A stretch of DNA of 64,000 bases from Setaria digitata. Its lineage: Eukaryota; Nematoda; Chromadorea; Rhabditida; Setariidae. The stretch covers positions 22,440 to 86,439 of the forward strand of contig RCAB01000273.1 of assembly GCA_003640385.1 (NCBI GenBank), read 5' to 3'. A program made the translations under genes and the position numbers. Positions within the stretch are counted from its first letter, which is position 1. The number at the start of each line of letters is the position of its first letter. Shown here in pieces: positions 1-14,153 of this stretch. Below the pieces are notes generated by a model. That model did no database searches and was not told the DNA's origin. It worked only from the letters and a program-made list of their open reading frames with translations.

Positions 1-431
1 TGACGACATATAACGCATGCGTGAGCATATTACTTCCAATACCGGCTAAAAGAAATGAATTATCTAATGCAACAATAGAAGTTAGGCGACACTGAATGAA
101 AACGCAGTTAATATCGAAAGAAGTATTTTTCTTTCATTCTTTGAATGAAGAGCAGTGCTAACAAAAATTAGGGAGAATTTAGTCCAACATAAATTACGTT
201 AGGTACCACTACACCGCAGCTATCTTCCTTCTGCATTATTTATTAGATGGCTTCTCTTCCTAAAAGGAAAGGTTGCCACTGCATTTTTCCTCTTAAAAAC
301 AAGGGAAAAACTACGCTATTCATGATCAGGATTTGAGATCAACGGTAAGAGGCAAGTCTCAAGTGTTAAGTGATAGCATTGAAGCAAAGAGATTCAATAT
401 GACTCTAATACGTTGTGTATGATTAACGAAC
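1..431 (-). other. intron of the Brr2 gene (inferred)
   Basis: This follows the last visible Brr2 exon, which ends in a GT donor at 431-430 on the minus strand. I found no continuation of the helicase reading frame here, so it is probably intron running beyond the window edge. Confidence 0.6.
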
Positions 432-3400
432 CCCGTTACTCCCTCCAATCATATGAAGATCGTCGACGATAAACAATCGTACAGCTTGAACATTTTTCCG
501 CTGTTTCCAACGACGACTGACATTGTCCCACTTTTCTGGTGTTGCTATAATCAACTGACCCCGTTGCAATAACTTGAGATCAGTGGATGGCTCGCCTGTT
601 AACATAACAACTGTTTTTTCTAAAGCTGCTCCGATTCTTTCTTGCCAATCGGTAAATTTCTAAAAATTAATTTCATAAACAAAACAATACAATATGCATT
701 TTATACAAAGATATATTGTAACTAACAATAACGCAAATCTTCGATGTATTTAATAATATTTCGCAATAACAGAAAAAAAAATCAGAAAAAAATCTAAAAT
801 CAAACTTTTTCTGCCAAATCTTCCATTGGTGTTACATAAACAGCTTTCGCATCAGGTCTGTTATCAAAATGACGAAGAATAGCAAATTCGGCACAAACAG
901 TTTTACCACTTCCATGCGGTGCACCAATAAATACATTATCGTTACCCTCGTAAACAGTTCGAAAAACTGCAAATACCACAAGTTTCAAATTTATTGATGT
1001 GAATGTTAGGAAAATGAAGGCTTGCAGACTACTGAGTCAAGGTTTCAGTTTTGTAAAACATGTCAATCTGTTTTCCGTTTATTTCCTTTTTCAAAAATTT
1101 TCAACATCTACACTTCTTATCTGCACATGATAATCATGATAATCTGTCATCCGGAAAGTTCAGAATATCGACATTTGAAAATGACAGGGCAGAACACATT
1201 TGAGATTCTGCAAAACATCCAACCCTTTTTCCAATTCATTTTTCCATTTCACTTGAAAAGGAAGAGAAGAAGAAAAAGAAAAGGGAGTGGCGTTCACCTT
1301 GTGTTTGGATAGGATTGAACACAGATATGTTTTTCTGTTCAAATACTGACTGGAAAAGCTTGTTGTTCAAGGCTGGCAAAGGCAATGGTTGCAAATCCAA
1401 TAATTCGGTTGGAGGTGGATATTTTTCGGGCAAAATTAAATGCCGAAACGATATTGGTAAAACAGTTTCACTACCAAGCCATCGATCGGAAACTGAAATC
1501 GTGTCCTTTCTTTTTAACCATTTTACTTTGAGGTGGACAAATCTTTAAAAAAAAAACTTGGTTAGGTAAGGGAGTTATTCATCAAAAAAAAGAAATGAAA
1601 ATAGAAAAAAGAACAATACCTATGCGTATAAAATACAGTGGTGGGAGCGGATCAAATACTGGTACAAACATTTTCACTAAATGTTCATCCTCACAGAACT
1701 TTTGCTTGAGAAGGAAATATTCGTGATGTAGAATCAGTTCACCATCAACATCTTCCACAAATATCCAAAATCCTTCAGCCGTCCCTATAAACTTTTAATG
1801 TTTTACAAATCACTAGAATTCATACAAATTAGTAGAGCCAGATTCATTAGAAAACAGACCGTGAACGCGAGCATCCCACAGAAAATCGGGTGTAACTGTG
1901 AGTTCAATTCTCAAAGTTGATCGTGTTATAGGCTGAATCAGTGCCGTCATATCTAATTTCGGTAACTGCAACATAAAACTGAATTTGCCCATAAATTACT
2001 TAAAAAAATTGATGGAAAAAAGAATGAAAATATATGGAACAAAACTGGTCGAAATCTGCACCTGTCGAATGAATTTGTATAACGGCTTGCCCATTTTAGG
2101 CATTTTCACCAATTCCCCAAGCTGATGTTGGTCAAGATCGTATAAGCGTTCAAATGAAAGATTTTTCTTGTCAATACTCCGAACAACCTTAAAATTTATT
2201 TAAAATAAAATTCATAACACCGCACATTTTAAAGTGAGTTCAGAGAAAATTATCAAGAACTCCAAAAAATCTCGGTATTTAATAAAAAAACAAACATCGG
2301 AGGGTATTTTCTTGAACTGGTGAAGAGGATTAAGTGACTGCCATTGCCGAGCGCTGATCATTTTGCAAACGCCAAGGACCTTCTAAAAAAGATAAGTGTG
2401 TTTTGTATTCAACAGACTATGCATTTTAATCACTAACAAATACTGATAAATATGAATGAAACGATAAGGATCATGACAATAGGGAACCAGTATTGTCTTT
2501 TATGGATGAACATTAAATTGCAAAAACTCAACCAAGGGAACAAACATACTTGTGCTAGATGTGCCCAACCTCTCCACAGTACTATTTCAAAGAGTGCTCG
2601 GAATAGTCGTCCTGCGGACTGACTAATAAATACCATATCACTTTGAAGTGCGAAACCTTCTAACTTCAATTGAGAAATGTAAGCCTGAAAGATTCAGATC
2701 ACAAATTAAAGTGTTAAATTTAGATACAACGCAGCACTGGAATGGCAATCATTCTTGGAAGCCTGACAAACCAACTTTTATGAGCAAAATTTCTTATCCA
2801 GAAGAGAAGGAGAAAATATGACCAGTCTTGCATCAAAACAACTTTAATCATATCACTACCTGCAGAAGAACATTCACTTTTGCACTGCTTTCTTCCAAAC
2901 TTTCCTTGATTGGAACTGGTACATGCTCAGCAAGTTTCTGTAGTTCCAGTTTTTCCTCTTCACGGACCATGATATTTCGGAATTCCGACGACATTGAAAA
3001 TATACGAAACAAGTCAATTTCAGTCGCTGTCGCCTTGAGCAACTGATTGTATGTTTGCATTGTATCATGAGTACAGTAATAGTGAGAGGCAATCCGACCT
3101 AATTCGGTTGCCTAAAATAAGTAGAAAGAACTATTTACACAAGCACTACATTCGCATCATATTTTTTCTATGCGCTTACTGCTTATAGCGCACTTTCTTT
3201 TCCAATACACCTCAAGTAGACATAAATGATCAGAACAATTGATCTAAGGAACACTCATTAAAAGTTCACTAGTTTCCTTCTCTCGACAGGATTCATCAAG
3301 TCCAAAGCTCAAATGAAAGATAAAAGGTTCACCTGGATAAGCCCACTTCTCCGGTCGTATTTGACAAGATTAGCTTTATCTAATTGTGCTGCAGCTGTAT

Positions 3401-6400
3401 GAATTAAATCTGCACGTCGCTGTTCTAACAGAGGGTCTGCTTTCTGAAAGTGAATAGATGTTTTTAATCAGATCTTCCTGAACAGTTGTAAAGGAAAATA
3501 CAAGGAAAGTTTAATTCGATAACGATTTGCTTTCAAGCCTCTTCTATCCTTAAATAATAACTGAATACAAATTTATAAATTTAGATACCGCTTGTTCATG
3601 TGAAATCCCATACAACGTCGGTGATTTAACCATTCGAACATATAAATACGTATAACCCAGCCAATTCATGGCATCGCTAACATTGTTGATTGTTCCCAAT
3701 ACTATTTCCGCATTCAGTGTATCAGATAATTTCGAGATCAACTGACTTTCGATCGGCAACTGCATGTTTAAATTTCAAGTTTTAGATATCTTAAAAAATA
3801 ACACCGCTCTCTAAACAAATACGTAGTGAAATTTGATGCGATGCTTAAATTTAACAAACCTGCTGATTCATGAGTGATAGATAGTATTGAAGTTCAGAAT
3901 GATGTGTTATCATAATACCTTTACCCTTCGAATCATACTGAGGTCGACCAGCACGGCCAAGCATCTGTAGCTAGTAAGATGATAAAAGGTGAGCAGAAAC
4001 CTAACTAAAATTTTTAAAAGTTGTTTGGTCATTTCAAGACAAGTTACGAACTTTTTAAGCGCAAAACATTTTCCATACAGAATAAGCTACGTGAACTGCG
4101 ATATTTCTACTATAAGTAACATATTAAATTAGTATGAATAACATACTAAGGCATTATAGTAGGAATTTCATAATGTGAATGAGAACAAACTTCATTTTGG
4201 AAAGAATACCTGCATAACATCTAGAGCGCCTAATTCGGTCCAACGCCCAATTTCTGGACTGTAAATTTGTGTTCCCTTGATGATCACAGTATGGGCTGGC
4301 AAGTTGACACCCCACGCTAGTGTGGCTGTTGAAACAAGCACCTAAAACAACATCATTTGTCGTTTTCAAAATATTTGGGTTTTCAGAAATTCCATCAAAA
4401 AATACGAAAAGTATCACGTTAAAGCAACACCTGCAAGTGACGATCGGCGAACAAATCCTCAACGAGAGTACGATCAACACGAGTCATACCAGCATGATGG
4501 ATTGCGAAACCATAAGGAATCAAGTCCCTCAAATCCGCATTTGCCACCTAAAATAAAGGATGTAAGAACAGAAATAAGTGATAGTAAGTGATTTTATTAT
4601 AGTATGTATATATGTACTATGATAAAAATCTGAATATCTACTACTGTTTGATGCGCTTTAAGCATAGTAGGAAAGACAGAATTAGTCTTACTATGATAAA
4701 CAAAAAACTGTAAACAACCTGTGATGCCTCACTCCGAAGGATTTCTGTGCTTGCACTACCTTCGCGCATGAATGCACTTAATGTATCCTTTTCAAGACAA
4801 GCATCACGTATAGCTTTTGCCGTTTTCGCCGTTTCTTTTCGCGAGTGCACAAAAATCAGAACCTGAAATGACAACATATATTTATATAAAAATATATATA
4901 TATGTCATTTCTTCCTTTGTCCGCTATATATATAACAACATCAGAGAGGTTTATAATTCCAGCAATAGGAAAGAAACTGCCTCCAAAACACCAAATCCAG
5001 CCAAAATAAGAACAAACCTGGCTTTTTCCAGCATGCTCCATCACTTTGTCATAAACGACTTCATTCATTGCTTGATACCGTTTTAATGCTTTCTTCTCCG
5101 TAATACCGATATACTGTTGCTCAAGTGGAACAGGCCGAAAACTGTTATCGAAAAAAAACAAATTCTGTGGCTTTACTCTGAGAAATGTTCCAACATCTTG
5201 ATAATTTGGTAAGGTTGCCGAAAGCCCAACCAAGCGACATTCTTCATGATTTTGTTCCATTTGTCTCAGAGTTCTGCAAAGGATCTCGATATTTTTCATA
5301 AGAAAAATAAAGCTAAGAAAAGAAAAAAGACCAAAATTCCGAAATAAATCCACCTGACAACAATGGCTTCTAACACTGGTCCACGACTATCATGCAGTAG
5401 ATGAATTTCATCAATTATCAACAATGCAACGAGCTGACTGTAGGCCCTTTCTCCACCTGAAATTGCGTGCAGTATACACAACTTAAAATTTTTTAGTGAT
5501 ATTTTTTTCACTTTCAATTGATTTCAGAATTTTTAGGATTCAAAATTTTTTGGTCCATTTACCTTTGCGAGTTACAATATCATATTTTTCCGGTGTACAC
5601 ACAATGACTTGAGTCTGCATGAACTGTTCTTTATTCATTTGTTGATCCCCTGTCATTTCGCCAACCTAGAACGCAAATTTTACAGATGATAACAAGTGAG
5701 GACAAATTATTCTGATAATCATAATTTTACGATCCCTGCATCTAATTATAGTTTATTGGCAAATTTCAAATTTTCACGAATTTTATCTCGAAATTTTAGA
5801 AAATACAGCAGCAGTTTACCGTAATTTTATAAGGCGCCAAGCGTTTCGTAAAATTTCCGACCATTTCCTGCACTAATGATTTCATAGGGGCAATGTAAAT
5901 GCATTTGAATTCATCAACCCGTATGCTTCCATCGGTATTCATATGTTTTGATATCTCCCGTAGAATACATAATAGGGCAACATTCGTTTTACCAGCACCC
6001 TAAAAAACATTAATTTTATATTTTCTAAAATTTTGAAAATTAGGATCCACGTGTTTCAATAACTCCCTGAGGATAGTAGATGAAAATTTTTTGTGTGTAG
6101 ATAGATGGGCACTCTGTGAACAACGGGCTCCATCATACTTCTACTTAGTGTTTATGATGATTACTTACCGTAGGTGCACATAGAAGTAAATGCTCATCAG
6201 ATTTCAAAGCGGAATCACAGAGTCTAGACTGGATTCGATTAAGTGTCTTGAATCCCTCGAAAGCCGGCTGTGCGTATTTTGGCAAATCACTTATTGTAAC
6301 CAGTTTCTGAAAGTTTTGTTCTAAGCAAATAAAATCTTTAACTCGAAAACTTTTCTTGCTTAAAGGTTCAGGTGAAGTTTAACTGTATAAAAAAAAAAGC

Positions 6401-9400
6401 CACCTCATTTTCTTCGAAAGGTTTCGGTTTAAGAGCTGGTACATGAACTTCTTCATAACTTTTCTTCTGTTTACGATATGAGCCATCTGGCAAATGACAA
6501 CGCTGGAAATAAAAAAAACATAAATTTTAGCGTCTGTAAATAAAGACATTATTGTGAAGACTCATTAATTTTTCACATAACCTCAATTATTAGTTACACT
6601 TCGCTTTAGTAGAAAGAAAAGATGGTTCCACATACACATCATACACACAAATCTAATCATCACCCATATCAAATAATGTAGATGCTGATTAGATATTATT
6701 TCTGAGATTTACATAGAACAAAAAAACTGTTAAGAGTCACTTTCATCCAAATGCTTTTTATTTAAGATATCAAACTTTTTTGTAAGTGGTAAATAGACTT
6801 CCCAGACAATAAATCACCTTTCAACCAAATTCCTTACATCTCATATGGATAACTGATTTTTTCAAATAACTGCAAATAATAAGTTAAGATAACAATTCAT
6901 AAATATAAAAATTCGATAAAATACTTTGTTGCTCATTAGATGTGAGCCTTGTGAGAAAGCAAGATCATCCAAATCAAGCACTTTACGCGATTGCAACCAG
7001 TTACCTACAGCTGTTCCTTCATCGTTACCCCCCTCAGCTTCAGCTATTCGACGCTGTTGCTGCACCCGAGCACGCTTTTCTCGTTCAGCCTGTAATGCAC
7101 ATTATTAAAAATAAAAAAAAAAAAAAACACTTATGAATTCATAATTTTTTTTGTAATTTAAAGGTGAATTTGTCATTTACCTCAACTGTATCTGCACTTT
7201 CTGTCTCGTGAAGTTCAGCAAGAATATGGTGTAGTTCCGGTCGGCTGAGCATTTCTTTTTCGATATTTTCTCTCTCTTTACCTTCTTGTGCTTGTTTGAG
7301 AAGTGTACAGTATAAAATCATTTGACGATGCTGGCGGAGAACTTTGATAAATTCAAACTGATCGAAACCAAGCAATAAAACTAATTGATTCTCGCAATCC
7401 CGATCGTCAGATGCTTCCTAGAAATACCACTTATAAGTTTGAGAATAGGTATGCGGTAAAAAGCAAAATTACCTTCAAAACCTGCAGCACTTCATTAACT
7501 TTCTGCTGTGCAACAATTGGATCCTTGTAGAATTTGGAGAGCGATCGCTGTATCCAATGTGCATCTATGTCACGAGCGTGCAGATTTCCTTTACGTTCGC
7601 CAGCCGCATTCTGTAATAAAGATCTTAATTGAACATCTACTTAAGAATAAGTACAAATGATTTCCTAAGGTCACTCTGCACTCCTTTTATTGCAGGGTAA
7701 CGATGAAAAACCATCATTAGTTTCTAAAAATTTTGTTATTTCATGAAATAAGAAAAAAAAGCATGAGTTAAAAAGCGGACTTCATCATCTTCATCAACAT
7801 ATCGAGCTTTGAGTGTTTCTTCAAAAACAGCTTCAACACCGCCTTCATCTTCTCCACCCGATCCTTCTTCCTTCACTTCCTCCTCCATACCTTCATCACC
7901 TTCAGCTTCCTCATCGGAATCATCAAACTGCACATTTACGCCAATTGTCTCATCTATTTCATCTTGCTACAAAAAAATTCTTTTTCTCCGGATTTTTTAA
8001 GTTTTAAATACCTATAACAAAGAAGAAAAATTTAGCTGAGGAAGTCCTAATAAAATAATCATTTTATTTCAACAATGCTTTCTTTACTTGCAGCGCTTCT
8101 TATCGCTTATGGTTGAACTACTTAAAAAAAAAAAAAAATACATTGTCAAATTTGCTTTTTTCCTCATCAATAGAGAAATCCGTAATCTTCTTAGCGAGAT
8201 TGATTAGTACAGCAATTCTTTCATCTGTCAGAGATCCGAGAAGAAGTTCTACTTCCTTTTTACGATCCTTTTCACGTATTTTATCTGATTTCAAAACTGC
8301 TAAGACTTCATCAGCTGCACCACACAAAATATCGCGTGGCTACAAACAAAAATTAACATAAGTCACGTAACGTGTACAAAAAATTTGCTGCTTTAAACAC
8401 AACAAATAAAATGAAGGAAGATAATAACTGTACAATTATAATAAAAAATTTGAACTTTAAAGAAGTTTGAAGACTCATACAGCAACTAAGAAATGGCTTT
8501 TCGGTACTCATTTCCTTCATTCTGAATGTAACACCTAAAACTTTTTAAATTAGCATAATTTTCTGCCACAACTCCACAAAAGTATTTTTTCCTAACAAAG
8601 TAACAAATGATTCTTGAATCCTCTTGGATATGTTCCTCTAATAAATACAGCTTAACCTCAGCATCAATTTTAAATTAGAACCACCTGATCTCCAATAGCA
8701 TCCTGTATGTAAGCTAATACTGCCTCATAGGTCTGTCTTGTTTCCTGGGTTCTTGGTTTATACAAACCCATCAGTTCTGTGTTAGAATCTCCCAAAAGGG
8801 TGTGCGATGTCGTACTGTGCCCTGTTGTTCCTGTATCAGTTCGCTTTTTCCTGCAAAGGTATAATGAAGAATCAAATCACAACAAATTTAAAAATAGCAG
8901 TAAATAACGAAGGATGATCACAAAAAAAAAACTGAGGAAGAATTTTTCTAATTGTTAAAGATGTAGAACTATGAAAAGAATAACCTTAATACAACGAATC
9001 CAACTGCTTCTATCGTATTTATCTAAGTACTATTAGGTTTTCAAGGAATCCACAGGAAGCTTCTAGTTAATTTATGTACTGTTAACCTAGGTGAATGGAT
9101 AGGGTTGTTCATTAAGTTGTTCGCAATAATCCCTATCTTTTCGATTTAAATATATTTCCTACTTCTTTGCTTTTTTGGTATCAATCACAGGTGCCTTTGC
9201 TCGCTGATATTTATCTCCCATCTTAACACCAGCCAAGACATCCTTGGTAAGCGGCATAACTTCACCAGTGGGTTCATCTCGACCACGACGATCTGTGAAA
9301 TTGAAATCGACTTGAAGTACAAGATTACTGTTCTGAAATGATGAACATTTGATGCGAACATTGACATTTAAAGTTGTTTCCCTAAATACTAGTAATATCA

Positions 9401-9541
9401 ACTGTTAACAACTCTTGCTTAACATGAAAGGATTTTATCTAACACTCTCGAACAACTGCTTAAAATCCTATTCACACCAAGCATTAAGGAAGATACCTGA
9501 CGATATTCATACTGTTGCACACGGGCTATTTCATCAGCCAT
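432..9541 (-). CDS. snrp-200: U5 snRNP 200 kDa helicase (Brr2/SNRNP200), partial, about 29 exons
   Basis: DExH-box helicase that unwinds U4/U6 snRNA during spliceosome activation; nuclear. The start ATG is at 9541-9539; the first exon (9497-9541) begins [15 protein letters not shown] and splices to an exon (about 9160-9333) with [11 protein letters not shown], both matching the family N-terminus. An acidic segment follows (about 7780-7970). The first helicase cassette has APTGAGKT across the 6171-6306 and 5819-6001 exons, DEIHLLHD near 5400, SATLPNY near 5215 and GRAGRPQYD near 3950. A Sec63 region follows (about 2060-3110). The second cassette has GAPHGSGKT near 910 and DDLH near 455, both departing from the usual GAPTGSGKT and DEVH. 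The last visible exon ends at 432 with a GT donor, so the rest of cassette 2 and its Sec63 domain lie left of the window. Family identity is very secure; some exon edges are approximate. It is divergent from the V-ATPase gene at 10769. Confidence 0.96.
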
Positions 9542-10768
9542 ACTGATAGTGAAGTAAGAGACGACGCTTCAGTCTAATTTGTAGATCGTCCTGAAACCAA
9601 GTCTCATAACTAAGTTTATTTCATCTCCGCGAACTAAATGGAGCTCTTATCGTCCAGCTAGACTGATCCAACAAACTGCAAGCCTGAGACTCCTTCCTCT
9701 CTCACCACAACTGCCAAATAAGCACTATCTCTTCCCTCTATGCCAAAATACCTTCAATCTCCGACACAAAGTCTCTTCCTGTTCACCGATTCTCAATCTT
9801 ATCGCGTTCACTCTCTTCAAACGTAACAACTACTCAGGACCCTCATCTTAACTCCATACTTTCTATACAAACACAGTTCCCCAACAACCAGCATATCTCC
9901 GTTTCTTAACTCAGCTTTCTTCTGGAAGCGCAAATTCCAGAAAGGATAGCTTCGACCCGTTGCATGCAACATCGCATTGTAGAACTGGTCACTATACAAC
10001 TAACCGGATCAGGAAGTGGAAGAGATTGCTTTTTTGCCCTGAACAGTATGCTTCATTTTCTCAGCTCGGTTGGAGGTCGGCTCAGAAATCAATTTGTTGC
10101 AACTTCAAGTCTCTCTTCCGGTCTACTCTCACTTATGGATCTGACGGAAGACAGAACAGCACTTCTAAAATGACGAAAAGATTCAAACTCTAGTCAACCG
10201 TCCAACGTATTACGTGAAATTTGACGATCCCTCATTTCACTCAGCTACAGAACAAAATTTAACGCATTCCAGGCCTGATCTTTCGTTTTCGATGCCGATG
10301 AGTGAGAAGATAGATGGTGGAGTGTGCATGCTAAGTGGTTGGAATCAGGAAGTGAATGAGTGGAATCTAGACTGGATAAGGATGGGTAGATAGTATCAGC
10401 AGACTTGATAGTTGGCTGCAGTGTAGATAGCTAGCCAGAACTTTCATTTTATACAAAAACTTATTAACAGTGATCACTGTAGGTTGTTAGAACTGGAGAA
10501 TTCCGGAAATAGAAAGGTTCGGGAATTTGCCGATCTTGAATTTGATTATCACTTACACTGTTAGAATGAGTCAGTATGTGTTTGAACCTGTTCTGGGTCC
10601 GTTAAATCTTGTTTAAAGAGTTTTGTGAAAGGTGGATCTACTTTATTTTAAAGAAAGAAAAATACATTGCGATAAATCATTTTTTTTTGGTCTAGCTGAA
10701 GATCATTTAATTTTTCAGACAATTGGATTTGCGGCTGAATAAGTTCACTTTCTTTTTAGAAAGCAACG
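9542..10768. promoter_or_regulatory. intergenic region between two divergent genes
   Basis: About 1.2 kb separates the Brr2 start (minus) from the vha-4 start (plus), so it probably holds both promoters. The part near 9640-10200 is less AT-rich and has short overlapping reading frames on both strands without recognisable domains. A pyrimidine-rich acceptor (tttctttttag, ending 10759) lies 9 nt before the vha-4 ATG and could be a spliced-leader acceptor. I see no defined core promoter element. Confidence 0.45.
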
Positions 10769-12716
10769 ATGTCGGCTATGCTAAGGGTATTTTATGCTGT
10801 TTTGTTACTAGCATCTACCATCTTTGTCGGGACTGGTAAGTTTCTATGGTTCACTAATACCTACTTACTCATAATAAGGTCCGTTCTATAATCTGATCAA
10901 TTCAATATAGAAAAGTATATTAGATAATATTACGTATGTTACGAATAAAGGCTGGTTTATAAAATGTTGTGAGACTGGCAAAGGTTAGGATGAGAACGTG
11001 ATTCTTCCTAACGAAATCACTGCTTGTTAAATAAATGAACTATAACCATGCCATGTGGAAGAAACAAAACTTTAAAATTAAGCTAAATATGTCAGGAGAA
11101 AATATCGGTGGATTGTTGTATAAATGAAAGCGTAGAATAAGTCGAAAGTTTCCAATAGTGCATAGATTAAGATTATATCTGATCAGTAGGTGAGTATAAT
11201 TTTGTGGAAGTGAGTTTGAAAGTGATGGATTTGAATTTTGTACTCTTTCAGTATTTTACTTCATGTTCACTGAGCAGGGGTATCGCTTTGACATTGGATG
11301 GTTCCTGACCGCCACATCACCGCACATGTGGGCTGCTTTGGGGATTGCTTTCTCATTGTCATTATCTGTTTTGGGAGCCGGCTGGTGTGTCACTTTCAGT
11401 TATATCTTTCAGTGATCTAGAAAGTACATTTGTGATTAATTTTGATCCCATAGTTTAGTTCAAGATGGAAGTAACCTCTAATCTCTGAAAGGATTTTTCA
11501 GGGGAATATTCACAACTGGAGCATCAATTTTGGGCGGTGGTGTTAAAGCACCTCGAATTAGAACTAAAAATTTGGTTTCAATCATATTTTGTGAAGCGGT
11601 TGCTATCTTCGGTATCATAATGGCATTTGTATTCCTTGGGAAAATTCATGTATGCCTTTTAAGTTGAAAGTTCAATGAATAAGGTTGAAATATCGAAGCT
11701 GAAAAGGATCTCTTTCTTTTCTGTGTACACAATATTCTGATTTCTCTTTCGTAGTCTGTTCTCCCATTCTTGTTATTTAATGAACATCTTAGCTCTTTTT
11801 CGAAAAAAAATTTTGGCGATTTTGAACTGCCTCTTGTATTTTCTGTGTTCATTCTACTACGTTCATTGGAGAGATTTTCGGTCACAAATGGCAAGTTTTG
11901 TAGAGCTTCAATCGAGCTATTGCATCAGATGTGGTGCTGTCCAAAAATATCGCCAGTGGATACATGATTTTTGGTGGTGGACTTACTGTTGGTTTTAGTA
12001 ATTTCGTATGTGGTTTGGCCATAGGTTAGTTTTTCTCCCAAAAAAAAAAAACTAAATCTATCACAGATTGTTATAGGAAAAGCATCGAATAGACTTTTAA
12101 ACATAACTGCAATGAAATTTACCATTGAAGCATTACTTTTCACTAAATTATATTTTTGAATTCATTCAATGAATTATCTGCACAGTTCCTTTGTGTTGTA
12201 AGTTTCAAGAGTATATTAAATTACAGGCATTGTGGGCAGCGGTGCAGCTTTAGCGGATGCTGCAAATCCGGCTTTGTTCGTAAAAATTTTAATTATTGAG
12301 ATTTTTGCTTCTGCTATTGGTCTTTTTGGAATGATTATCGGCATTGTACAGGTAAAATCCAATATTATTTTATCAAAACACCGTCGGTTGAGAACATGGT
12401 TTCAGTATTTCCATACACCCATGTGCTCAATTGACTGTGTCCAAAATCTCATTCCGCTTAAGGGATGAAATTTTAATATTTAATAAAATTTCTGTCGCGA
12501 AAACTAGATAAGATAGCATCCGTACTTTCATATATTGCTGAGGACAGTATCCTCATTTTCTGGATAAGAATCCAAAGTTAAATTCAAAGCTTAAGGTTTT
12601 CCTTTTTTTTTAATGTTCTAAGAGGACAAGAATTCATTAAGCCAAAGGAAAGTTTTTTTTTTTTTTTTATTTTTTATTTGCAGACGAACAAAGTTGCAAT
12701 GGGTGATCAGATTTGA
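10769..12716 (+). CDS. vha-4: V-type H+-ATPase 21 kDa proteolipid subunit c'' (V0 sector)
   Basis: Integral membrane subunit of the proton-translocating c-ring of the vacuolar ATPase. Six exons join in phase: 10769-10835, 11252-11384, 11502-11649, 11904-12024, 12227-12351 and 12684-12716, giving 208 aa, the usual size for c''. The protein has an N-terminal hydrophobic helix, then [46 protein letters not shown] (with the glutamate expected in the proton-binding helix) and [15 protein letters not shown], and ends MGDQI. These match eukaryotic c'' (ATP6V0B) almost block for block. The start is supported by a pyrimidine-rich acceptor 9 nt upstream, consistent with trans-splicing. A longer open stretch crosses the fourth exon in another frame, but only the frame used here keeps the homology. 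A candidate AATAAA lies near 13609. Confidence 0.96.
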
Positions 12717-13880
12717 CGGAGAAACTTGGAGTTCATTATTCACACTTTCATGGCACTATAGCTTTAGTTTTTGATGAAAATCTTTGAAGGTCGAAGGATT
12801 GCTTTGGAAGTAATTTTCATATTTAGGTAGGTTTATGCGATTCACACGTAATGTTTGTTAACCTGCCTTATATCAAATATTGCTAGGAAAAAAATTTTCT
12901 CTCAAAGAATAGAAAAATGAAAATGAAAAAGTTGACAAAAGAAAAAGCAATTCTGCTGTGAAAGTGGTTTTGACTAGATATATTAATCTGTGTTTATATT
13001 CTCACTTTCCTTTGCTTTTGTACCTTTTGTTTTTGTATGATATTTGTATTTTTCTTACTGTCATTCCTTTTTTGAATTATTTGAGATTAATGCTGAGAAA
13101 TTTAGATTCTCTTAAACAAAGTATGCGCTAATATTGACTAAGTAGTTCGACTTGAGTTCTCTCATTGGGTAAAGTTTCAAACACAAAGAGGAAGTTTAGT
13201 GGAAATTAGAATTATTCCCACTGGTTTTTTTAAATGTTGTGTTTATTTTTCCTTTTGTATTTAGGTGTATGATAGTTGTGATGGCTCCAATTCAATTATA
13301 TATCGAATATGAGTATCCTCTTCTTACTTCTCTTATTCGTTTAGTTACATTACGAATAATTTGTATTCCTATCTTAAGTATTGTCTCAAGTACTTTTTTT
13401 TTGCATAAAATATGTGAAAAAATCCGAGAAGTATATGCTTCTGTGTTATTTGTTAGTCAACTTCGCTCTTTAAATGACACTATTTATTGTTTTATGTCGT
13501 CTTTGATGTGGTAACTATTGAATTTTATTTTGTAAATGAACATTCTAATCCTTAAACTCTTTCTGTTGTTCTTTTTTAAATGCATTCGTTTCGTGATCAT
13601 TGAAATTAATAAATAGTTGAAGTTATTTTAAGCCTTCTGGACTCGATGACTGAGCTCCATCAGCCCTCGTTTTATAGTTCTTTGTGGTATTTAGTTGGAT
13701 AATTTGTTCTTATCTCAAGAAACTGGTCGAGGATGACCGCTGTAATCGATAGAAAACTAGCTATAACCAAAAGTCTTAAGCTAAAAAACTAAGATAAGTA
13801 ATCTATTGTAAACTGGTCGTCGGTAATAGGATGCTGTTTTGTCTTATGAAATTTAAGAATTATGAACAAAAGATGTAGGG

Positions 13881-14153
13881 AATGCTGCTGTTTTCTTTTT
13901 TTTGTTTAAGCTTGACCTCATGTGATATTCCTTCTCGACATACAATACAATCAATTTTTTTTTTTCTTCAAGGGCGGCATCTGTGTTCCAGATTTTTGGA
14001 TCCTGTTATATTTGAANAAATGCTGCTGTTTTCTTTTTTTTGTTTGAGCTTGACCTCATGTGATATTCCTTTTCGACATACAATACAATCAATTTTTTTT
14101 TTTCTTCAAGTGCGGCATCTGTGTTCCAGATTTTTGGATCCTGTTATATTTGA
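13881..14153 (+). repeat. direct duplication of about 135 bp around a one-base assembly gap
   Basis: 13881-14016 and 14019-14153 are almost identical, starting aatgctgctgttttc and ending ctgttatatttgaa, with only a few substitutions. The N at 14017 separates them. This looks like two contig ends that were abutted without merging their overlap. Confidence 0.9.

Noticed and set aside
9960..10193. Overlapping plus-strand frames in the Brr2/vha-4 spacer
   Set aside because: Several frames are open over the same bases because the region is less AT-rich; none shows a family feature.
11770..11998. Longer open frames across the fourth vha-4 exon
   Set aside because: They are shadows; only the frame reading [20 protein letters not shown] matches the proteolipid and joins in phase.
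13239..13514. 91-codon hydrophobic frame after vha-4
   Set aside because: Composition matches AT-rich non-coding DNA; no start context, homology or splice partner.
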